Origin: Bryobacterales bacterium
GTDB taxonomy: Bacteria; Acidobacteriota; Terriglobia; Bryobacterales; Bryobacteraceae
Reading direction: 5' to 3'
NCBI GenBank assembly: GCA_003169195.1
Contig: PMQB01000422.1
Location: 1,772-48,814, forward strand
DNA length: 47,043 nt
The position numbers and the translations under genes are program-made. The notes beneath the pieces are model-generated. The model was not told the origin of the DNA. It was given only the letters and a program-made list of their open reading frames with translations, and did not search any database. Below, piece by piece: positions 41,640-47,043 of the stretch (the first letter of the stretch is position 1; every line of letters begins with the position of its first letter).

Positions 41640-41779
41640 TGATGGTGACTTTCGGCATTGCGGCGATGAGCAGCGCGAAAGGGTACACGCCTGTGTTATC
41701 GGACAGTGGGAAGTTGCCGACAACAGCCCGGAGTGTCCCCATTTCGCTTTCGGACTTTCGCGGGGTGCGATGAACGAAT

Positions 41780-42811
41780 ATGTCGTCTTTTAGTGTGGCG
41801 CAGTTGAGCCAGTTGTTGGGTTGCCAACTGCATGGGCCGGCGGATCTGGAGATTCACGGCGTTTCGACGATTGAGAAAGCAGGCGCTGGCGAGATCACGT
41901 TTTTGGCGAATATGAAGTATGCGCCGAAGGTGAAAGGGTGCCAAGCGTCGGCGATTATTGCGGCGGGACCGATCAAAGACTTCAGCGGGGCCACGCTGGT
42001 ATCGAGCAATCCGTATCATGATTTCGCAAGGGCATTGGCGCAGTTCTATCAAGCACCGAAACCGGAGCCGGGGATTCATCCGCTGGCTTGTATTGCGAAG
42101 ACGGCGGTGATTGGGACGAATCCGTCGATTGGGCCGTTCGCGGTGGTGGGCGAGCGGGTGACGATTGGTGCGAATGCGACGCTGCATCCGCATGCGGTGA
42201 TCTATGAAGGATGCGTGATCGGTGATGATTTTACGGCGCATGCGCATGTGTCGGTGCGGGAGTTTTGCCGGATTGGGAATCGCGTGATGCTGCAGAACGG
42301 TGTGGCGATTGGCGGCGATGGGTATGGGTTTGCGAGGACAAACGAAGGGCGGCAGTATAAGATTCCGCAGTCGGCGATCACGGTGATTGAGGATGATGTG
42401 GAGATTCAAACGCTGACCTCTGTTGATCGCGGGGCTTTGAGTGAGACGCGCGTGAAGCGGGGGGCGAAGATTGATAGCCTTTGCCAGATTGGGCATGGCT
42501 GCATTGTTGGGGAAGACAACATTATTTGCGGGCAGACAGGATTGGCTGGCAGCACCGTGTTGGAAGAGAACGTGATTATGGCGGGGCAGACGGGCTCGTC
42601 GGGGCATATCACGATTCATAAGAATGCGATTGTGTGGGCGCAGTCGGGTGTGGGACATGATGTGCCGGAGGGGGCGGTGGTGAGTGGGTCGCCGGCTTTT
42701 GATTCGCGGGTGTGGTTAAGGGCGTCGGCGGGGTTTTCGAAGTTGCCGGATATGTTGAGCAAGTTGCGGGCGTTGGAGAAGAGGGTGGCGGAGTTGGAGG
42801 GGAAGAAGTAG
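41780..42811 (+). CDS. lpxD: UDP-3-O-acylglucosamine N-acyltransferase LpxD
   Basis: Third enzyme of lipid A synthesis: it adds a 3-hydroxyacyl chain to the 2-amino group of UDP-3-O-acylglucosamine in the cytoplasm. The 343-aa length matches known LpxD. An N-terminal uridine-binding domain (GVSTIEKAGAGEITFLANMK) is followed by a left-handed beta-helix of hexapeptide repeats from about residue 100 (ACIAKTAVIGTNPSIGPFAV and so on) and a C-terminal coiled-coil end. The catalytic histidine is in CQIGHGCIVGEDN. Other lpx genes are not in the window, so it is separated from the usual lpxD-fabZ-lpxA cluster. Its presence implies a lipid A-bearing outer membrane. Confidence 0.95.
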   Translation: MSSFSVAQLSQLLGCQLHGPADLEIHGVSTIEKAGAGEITFLANMKYAPKVKGCQASAIIAAGPIKDFSGATLVSSNPYHDFARALAQFYQAPKPEPGIHPLACIAKTAVIGTNPSIGPFAVVGERVTIGANATLHPHAVIYEGCVIGDDFTAHAHVSVREFCRIGNRVMLQNGVAIGGDGYGFARTNEGRQYKIPQSAITVIEDDVEIQTLTSVDRGALSETRVKRGAKIDSLCQIGHGCIVGEDNIICGQTGLAGSTVLEENVIMAGQTGSSGHITIHKNAIVWAQSGVGHDVPEGAVVSGSPAFDSRVWLRASAGFSKLPDMLSKLRALEKRVAELEGKK

Positions 42812-42822
42812 TTGGCGGCGGC

Positions 42823-42839
42823 TGCACCATTTTGGTGCA
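42823..42839. promoter_or_regulatory. Palindromic operator before the RHH antitoxin gene
   Basis: TGCACCA-TTT-TGGTGCA, perfect 7-bp arms ending 10 bp before the antitoxin ATG, with a -10-like CATACT just after it. Its position and symmetry fit autoregulation by a dimeric ribbon-helix-helix protein. It could instead be a short terminator stem for lpxD, but no T tract follows. Confidence 0.55.
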
Positions 42840-42849
42840 TACTGGTGTT

Positions 42850-43107
42850 ATGGCAGTATCTAATAAGATTGTCCGCCAAAGCGTGAGCCTGCCAGCCGAA
42901 ACCGCACGCAAAGTGCAGCGTTTAGCAAAGGGGCGCCGGTTGAGCTCGAACCGTATGTTGGTGGAACTTGTCGAAGATGGTCTTGCGGCGCAGGAACGCA
43001 AGCAGCAGGAGTTCTTCGCTCTTGCCGAAAGATTCCGGTCGGCGACTGACAAGAAAGAGGCCGAGAAGCTTGGGGATGAATTAGGCCGTATGGTGTTTGG
43101 CGGCTAG
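42850..43107 (+). CDS. Ribbon-helix-helix antitoxin-like protein
   Basis: An 85-aa small protein with an N-terminal ribbon-helix-helix-like DNA-binding segment: strand RQSVSLPAETARKVQRLAKG, turn, then second helix SSNRMLVELVEDGLAAQE. The charged C-terminal helix (about 52-85) would bind a partner. It overlaps the following gene by one base (TAGTG), and a perfect palindrome sits just upstream of the ATG. These features are typical of type II antitoxins that repress their own operon. The frame also extends upstream through lpxD, but that part is shadow. Confidence 0.7.
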   Translation: MAVSNKIVRQSVSLPAETARKVQRLAKGRRLSSNRMLVELVEDGLAAQERKQQEFFALAERFRSATDKKEAEKLGDELGRMVFGG

Positions 43108-43352
43108 TGCCCAAGATCGCCCGCTGGTCGGATCTGCCGTTGGCTGTTCGCAAGCATCTGGCAGAGCGGATGCATGATCGAAGTATCAGCATTGCAGACC
43201 TGAACGAGCTACGTTTGTGGATTGAGACGCAGCCGACTACACCAGATGGCCATTGGTTCAAGGACTTTGGGTCGTTCAAGCTTTGTGGCGAGGGGCCGTA
43301 CCCGAAGACGTTTCTGCTTAAGGGTCAGGCGGCTACTGGGAAGCCACTGTAG
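43107..43352 (+). CDS. Putative toxin partner, uncharacterised 81-aa protein
   Basis: An 81-aa basic protein that starts with GTG overlapping the antitoxin stop by one base, so its translation depends on that of the antitoxin. It reads as compact and globular: SDLPLAVRKHLAERMHDR, then SISIADLNELRLWIETQP and the end HWFKDFGSFKLCGEGPYPK. I recognise no named toxin family; the C-terminal FGSFKLCG-type strand is only loosely like RelE/HigB folds. The toxin role is inferred from gene order, size and coupling only. Confidence 0.55.
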   Translation: MPKIARWSDLPLAVRKHLAERMHDRSISIADLNELRLWIETQPTTPDGHWFKDFGSFKLCGEGPYPKTFLLKGQAATGKPL

Positions 43353-43366
43353 TCTGCGAATTAAGT

Positions 43367-43552
43367 CTAGCTATGATTCTGGGCATTTAGGGCGCGTATG
43401 GCCAGGATGTCGTTGATGCGATCATTCAAGAATTCAAGCCGCTCGGCTGGCGTGAGTGATAGGGTCCAGCGAATGATACTGAGATCGACGCCACTTTCGC
43501 TATAGTCCGGCAGAGGTGCGGGTTCCTCGATCTTGGCAGTGGCGTCTGGCAT
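43367..43552 (-). CDS. Small hypothetical protein (61 aa)
   Basis: A 61-aa acidic protein. The central segment VDLSIIRWTLSLTPAERLEF followed by LNDRINDILAIRALN predicts two helices, and it resembles small proteins I recall in other acidobacterial and planctomycete genomes next to nucleotidyltransferase-like genes. None is present here. It lies 35 bp downstream of another small gene on the same strand and is convergent with the putative toxin gene, 14 bp apart. Function unknown. Confidence 0.5.
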   Translation of the reverse strand: MPDATAKIEEPAPLPDYSESGVDLSIIRWTLSLTPAERLEFLNDRINDILAIRALNAQNHS

Positions 43553-43587
43553 CCCTTTAGGATAACCGCCGAGCGAGCGAAGAAAGC

Positions 43588-43875
43588 CTACGCGTGATGC
43601 TTGTGGGTTTTTCCGTTGGTGGGTGTCGCCGGATCGAAGGCGGCGAGTTTTTCTTCTAGGAACATCAAAGACTGCTTGAGGATGTCTTGATATCGGGGGT
43701 TGGTCGCCTTCTCTAAATCTTGCAGGACGCGGGTGCGGGATAGTTCCAGGCTTTCGCGTTCCCTTTGGCGAGTGATTTCTGCCGCGTGCATCTGGTTCAC
43801 CCTAGACTGCTCGCTTCGAGTAGCCGCCGCTTCGATCTGCGATTCGACAGCTTTACTTTCCCAGCCTCTAGCCAT
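43588..43875 (-). CDS. Small coiled-coil hypothetical protein (95 aa)
   Basis: A 95-aa highly charged, mostly helical protein. ATG 43875 is chosen because MARGWESKAVESQIEAA matches the start of a small protein I recall as conserved in Acidobacteriota; an upstream in-frame start adds only six residues. The body (REREELELSRTR-like pattern, here RERESLELSRTRVLQDLEKA) predicts a coiled coil, then NPRYQDILKQSLMFLEEKL. The end is His/Lys-rich. A TATAGAT sequence lies directly before the ATG, so the mRNA may have a very short leader. No function known. Confidence 0.6.
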   Translation of the reverse strand: MARGWESKAVESQIEAAATRSEQSRVNQMHAAEITRQRERESLELSRTRVLQDLEKATNPRYQDILKQSLMFLEEKLAAFDPATPTNGKTHKHHA

Positions 43876-43903
43876 ATCTATAGCTTGACACATTCAGAGT
43901 GCT

Positions 43904-44935
43904 TTAGCTGCCGCCCAAGAGGCGTTCCAGTTTTTCCAGGCCTGGTTTTTCGCCGATGGCAATCAAATAATCGCCCGCGCACACCATTGTTTCGGACGAA
44001 GGATTGAAGACCATTTGGCCTCCGGCGCGGCGGATGGCGAGGAGAATGACGCCGACGATGGAGCGCTTCTGGATCTCGCCAAAGGTTTTGGAGGCGAGCG
44101 CGCTTTTGGGAGAAAGCACCATCTGTTCGAGCGTGACCTGTGGGCCAACGTCGGACGTGGCGATGTTGAGGAATTCGACCAGATGGGGTTTGACGAGCGC
44201 TTGCGCGATGCGGTGGCCCACGATAGCGTAGGGCGTGAAGACGATGTCGGCACCGGCGCGGCGGAGTTTGAGTTCGGCCTCTTCTTCTGACGCGCGGGTT
44301 ACGACGGTGAGACCGGGGTTCAGCGTCTTGGCGGAGAGAATGATGAAGAGATTCTCGGCATCGCTGGGCAGTGAGGCGATGAGGCCCTTGGCGCGCATGA
44401 TGCCGGCGGCGCGTAAGGTGTCATCGCGAGTAGCATCGGCCTCGAGGGCGAGCATGCCAGAGTGCATCGCGCGTTCGACACGATCTTCTTTCTGGTCGAT
44501 GACCAGAACGGGCGCTTGCAGGCGCAGGAGTTCCATGGAGGCGTTGCGGCCGACGCGGCCAAAGCCACAAACAATGAAATGGTCGTGCAAATTGTCGATC
44601 ATTTTCTTTATCCTTCGTTTGCCGTAGCGGTTTTGCAACTCCAATTCGATGATGCTTTGGGTCATGGCGCCGGCGGCAATGAAGATTACCGAGACGCCGA
44701 AGCAGATTAAAAACGAATTGAAGATGCGGCCCGCGCGAGTGAGACGGTGAATTTCCTCGTAACCTATGGTGGTGATGGTGATGAGCGTCATGTAGAACGC
44801 GTCAAACACGCCGTAGCCTTCGATGACCACGAACCCGACGGTGCCGATGCACAGAGTAATGGCCAGAAGCGCGGCAATGAAGGCAGCGCGGCGGAGGAGT
44901 CGATGATCGGGTCGAATGAGCGAAGGTGTCGCCAT
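43904..44935 (-). CDS. RCK (TrkA-N/C) potassium channel protein
   Basis: A 343-aa two-helix channel with cytoplasmic gating domains. Helix 1 is about residues 17-38, a pore loop follows, and helix 2 is about 71-95. The RCK N-domain has the nucleotide motif CGFGRVGRNASMEL (124 on) and a Glu/Asp-rich strand end VLVIDQKEDRVERA; a TrkA-C domain covers about 255-340. The selectivity filter reads TTIGYEE at 55-61 instead of the usual TVGYGD/E, so the last filter glycine is replaced by glutamate. It is divergent from the trpE(G) gene. Membrane potassium (or other cation) flux is the likely role. Confidence 0.88.
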   Translation of the reverse strand: MATPSLIRPDHRLLRRAAFIAALLAITLCIGTVGFVVIEGYGVFDAFYMTLITITTIGYEEIHRLTRAGRIFNSFLICFGVSVIFIAAGAMTQSIIELELQNRYGKRRIKKMIDNLHDHFIVCGFGRVGRNASMELLRLQAPVLVIDQKEDRVERAMHSGMLALEADATRDDTLRAAGIMRAKGLIASLPSDAENLFIILSAKTLNPGLTVVTRASEEEAELKLRRAGADIVFTPYAIVGHRIAQALVKPHLVEFLNIATSDVGPQVTLEQMVLSPKSALASKTFGEIQKRSIVGVILLAIRRAGGQMVFNPSSETMVCAGDYLIAIGEKPGLEKLERLLGGS

Positions 44936-44987
44936 TGAGCAGATTATCGTCTATTGGCTGATATCCTGATTAGTTAGCACCCCTCCC

Positions 44988-47043
44988 ATGCCGCAGCTGC
45001 GCTACATTACCCCGCACGGAATTACCGTTACCCGCACTGAAACCAAGTTGGCGTACTCGCGCGGCTTGGGTCACATTCTGAAGCAATTGGATACGAAGCG
45101 CGGGGCGTATTTTTCGTCAGGGTACGAATATCCAGAGCGTTATTCGCGCTGGGACGTGGCTACACTGGCACCGCCGATTGAGATTGTGGGGCGGGAGCGG
45201 ACGGTGGCAATCAACGCGCTGAACGAACGCGGCAAGATGCTGCTGCGGGTGTTTGATCCGCTGCTGCGAGGGCATGATCATTGGGAGTGCGACCCGGCGA
45301 CTAGTGAATTTTTGCACTTGCGATTGAAGCCGCTCGCGGAGCGATTTTCGGAAGAAGAACGCAGTAAGCAGCCTTCGCCGTTTTCGTTGGTGCGGTTATT
45401 GGTACAGGAGTTTCATAACGCGGCGGATTCGCGATTGATGCTGACGGGCGCGTTTGGCTACGACTTGCTGTTGCAGTTTGATCCGATCACGCAGCACTTG
45501 CCGCGGCATGACGAAAAGACGCTGCACCTGTTTCTTTGCGATGACATTTACTTTATGGATCGCAAGAAAGAGGTGATTGAGCATTATCAATATGACTTTG
45601 AAAGTGCGGTTGGATCGACGGCGGGATTAGATAGAGTCTCGGCCAGCATTGTGAAACCGAAGAAGGCTCCCGCGCGGGCGGAGATTGTTTCGGATCATCA
45701 GACCGAAGAATACATGGAGAAGGTAGAAGCCGTGCGCGAAGGGATGCGGCAGGGAAACTACTACGAAGTTGTGCTGCGGCAGACGTTCAGCGCGCCTTTT
45801 GCGCAGAGCCCATCGGAACTGTTCCAGCGGATTCAGAAATCGAGCCCGAGCCCTTACGAGTTCATCATGCAAATGGGCGATGAGCAACTGGTAGGCGCGT
45901 CGCCTGAGATGTTCGTGCGGGTGGAAGCAGATCAGGTGGAGACGTGCCCGATTGCGGGGACGGCACGACGGTCAGGCGATCCGATTCGCGATGCCGAGAG
46001 TATACGGGCGCTGTTGAATTCGGCGAAGGAAGAATCGGAGCTGACGATGTGCAGCGATGTGGACCGCAATGATAAGTCGCGGGTCTGCATTCCAGGCAGT
46101 GTGAAGGTGGTGGGGCGGCGGTTGATTGAATCGTACGCTGGACTGTTTCACACAGTGGATCACGTGAAGGGCATTTTGCAGCCGGGGTTTGATTCGCTGG
46201 ATGCGTTCCTGACGCACATGTGGGCGGTGACGATTATTGGTGCACCGAAGAAGGCAGCGGCGCAGGCGATTGAAGATCTGGAAAAGGATGCGCGCGGCTG
46301 GTATGGCGGGGCGATCGGAATGATTGGTTTGAATGGCGATATTAACACGGGCATCACCATTCGCACGATTCATTTGAAGAACGGGATTGCTAAGTATGCG
46401 GCGGGGGCGACGCTGCTTTATGATTCGGAACCGCGTGAGGAAGATGCGGAGTGCCGGTTGAAGGCGACGGCGTTTTTCCGGGCATTGTTTCCGACGGCGG
46501 CGGCCGGCGTTGACACTCACAAGACGCGCAAGGTGGGTGAGGGCGTGCGGTTGCTGCTGGTGGATAACGATGATTGCTTTATCCATACGCTAGCGAATTA
46601 TGCGCGACAGACGGGGGCGACGGTTTCAACCTATCGATCAAACGTGGCTTTGGAAGCGATTGATAGCAGCAAGCCGGATGTGGTTTTGATTTCGCCTGGA
46701 CCAGCGCGGCCGGCGGATTTCGGAGTGCCGAATCTGGTGAAGGAATTGGCGAAGCGCGGCATTCCCACGTTCGGTGTGTGTCTGGGTTTGCAAGGGATTG
46801 TGGAAGCGTTTGGCGGCGTACTGGAAGTGCTGCCGTATCCGATGCATGGCAAGCCGTCGCTGGTGCGGCACCATGGTGTGGGCGTGTTCGAGGGGCTGCC
46901 GGAGGAGTTTGAGGTCGGGCGCTATCACTCGCTGTTTGCGATTCCCGAGCGGATGCCGGATGTGCTCGAGGTGACAGCGCAGACCGAAGACGGCGTCATT
47001 ATGGGAGTGCGGCATCGCGAACTGCCCATCGAGGCCACCTACG
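44988..47043 (+). CDS. trpE: Anthranilate synthase TrpE-TrpG fusion (3' end outside window)
   Basis: First step of tryptophan synthesis, chorismate plus glutamine to anthranilate, with both subunits in one chain. 685 codons are visible before the window ends. The TrpE part shows the chorismate-binding core: VETCPIAGTARRSG near 320, ELTMCSDVDRNDKSRVCIPG, and LFHTVDHVKGILQPG, in the form typical of rhizobial-type fused enzymes. The TrpG glutaminase begins near 515 (VRLLLVDNDDCFIHTLANYA) with the nucleophile Cys in FGVCLGLQGIVEAFGG near 597; the catalytic His-Glu pair lies beyond the edge. No leader peptide or attenuator is evident in the 52-bp upstream gap, and no Shine-Dalgarno is clear. Confidence 0.93.
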   Translation, partial: MPQLRYITPHGITVTRTETKLAYSRGLGHILKQLDTKRGAYFSSGYEYPERYSRWDVATLAPPIEIVGRERTVAINALNERGKMLLRVFDPLLRGHDHWECDPATSEFLHLRLKPLAERFSEEERSKQPSPFSLVRLLVQEFHNAADSRLMLTGAFGYDLLLQFDPITQHLPRHDEKTLHLFLCDDIYFMDRKKEVIEHYQYDFESAVGSTAGLDRVSASIVKPKKAPARAEIVSDHQTEEYMEKVEAVREGMRQGNYYEVVLRQTFSAPFAQSPSELFQRIQKSSPSPYEFIMQMGDEQLVGASPEMFVRVEADQVETCPIAGTARRSGDPIRDAESIRALLNSAKEESELTMCSDVDRNDKSRVCIPGSVKVVGRRLIESYAGLFHTVDHVKGILQPGFDSLDAFLTHMWAVTIIGAPKKAAAQAIEDLEKDARGWYGGAIGMIGLNGDINTGITIRTIHLKNGIAKYAAGATLLYDSEPREEDAECRLKATAFFRALFPTAAAGVDTHKTRKVGEGVRLLLVDNDDCFIHTLANYARQTGATVSTYRSNVALEAIDSSKPDVVLISPGPARPADFGVPNLVKELAKRGIPTFGVCLGLQGIVEAFGGVLEVLPYPMHGKPSLVRHHGVGVFEGLPEEFEVGRYHSLFAIPERMPDVLEVTAQTEDGVIMGVRHRELPIEATY

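Noticed and set aside
40731-41723. N-terminal 330 codons of the longest frame ending in the HpaI aldolase
   Set aside because: This part is antisense to the FAH gene, Arg/His-rich and unlike any aldolase; the aldolase itself starts at 40730.
41642-41773. 43-codon open frame between the FAH gene and lpxD
   Set aside because: It has no convincing ribosome site and no recognisable content, and it is short enough to be chance in GC-rich sequence. It could still be a small gene, but nothing supports it.
41780-42811. Long minus-strand open frame (41696-42658) over lpxD
   Set aside because: It is the antisense shadow of the beta-helix repeats, rich in Arg/His/Pro and with no start signal.
1-47043. 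CRISPR array, tRNA, rRNA, insertion sequence or prophage
   Set aside because: None was seen by reading: no regularly spaced identical repeats, no transposase or integrase gene, no cloverleaf-like gap.

Overview
This window looks like a chromosomal segment from a diderm, soil-type Acidobacteriota, probably of the Solibacter/Bryobacter kind. That placement is inference from gene content: a PQQ dehydrogenase with its cytochrome c, a CE15 esterase, DUF3500 next to HupE/UreJ, a GH38 enzyme with a variant metal motif, an unusual D-aminoacylase subfamily, many secreted hydrolases, and an lpxD gene that implies lipid A. No rRNA, tRNA, CRISPR array, prophage or transposase was recognised.

Layout, left end: a 5'-truncated SDR gene, then a cytochrome c/PQQ-dehydrogenase pair (1.0-3.5 kb). 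A minus-strand accessory stretch follows (3.5-6.2 kb) with a TIR-domain gene, a cluster of perfect inverted repeats, a coiled-coil/winged-helix protein with a basic tail, a cupin, and a small secreted-protein gene broken by frameshifts. Next come an aldo/keto reductase, a stand-alone 5'-3' exonuclease whose start has to be moved to a TTG, a DUF2235 hydrolase and a CE15 esterase (6.4-10.7 kb).

Centre: a minus-strand set of HupE/UreJ, DUF3500, PP2C phosphatase, histidine kinase and OmpR-type regulator (10.7-16.8 kb) faces a PepSY membrane protein and a dienelactone hydrolase. A D-aminoacylase-like lipoprotein and a CocE-type hydrolase are divergent from each other. A five-gene run then encodes TolC, adaptor, RND pump, a beta-propeller protein and DinB (22.6-29.9 kb). 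The promoters of the PepSY gene and of the efflux run share an almost identical 11-bp-period direct repeat followed at the same 10-nt spacing by an ATGCT-type -10, which suggests both are controlled by the adjacent response regulator.

Right part: a 53-aa membrane protein, a truncated-haemoglobin/ankyrin fusion, and an anti-anti-sigma/anti-sigma pair (30-32 kb). A sugar block follows (32-41.6 kb): GH38 alpha-mannosidase-like enzyme, sodium-solute symporter, SMP-30 lactonase, IlvD/Edd dehydratase, HpcH/HpaI aldolase and FAH-family hydrolase. Together these fit non-phosphorylative breakdown of a sugar acid; the block is interrupted by 0.7 kb of non-coding sequence with degenerate repeats. The window ends with lpxD, a probable RHH-antitoxin/toxin pair with a palindromic operator, two small acidobacterial-type proteins, a RCK potassium channel with an altered selectivity filter, and a TrpE-TrpG fusion cut by the window edge.
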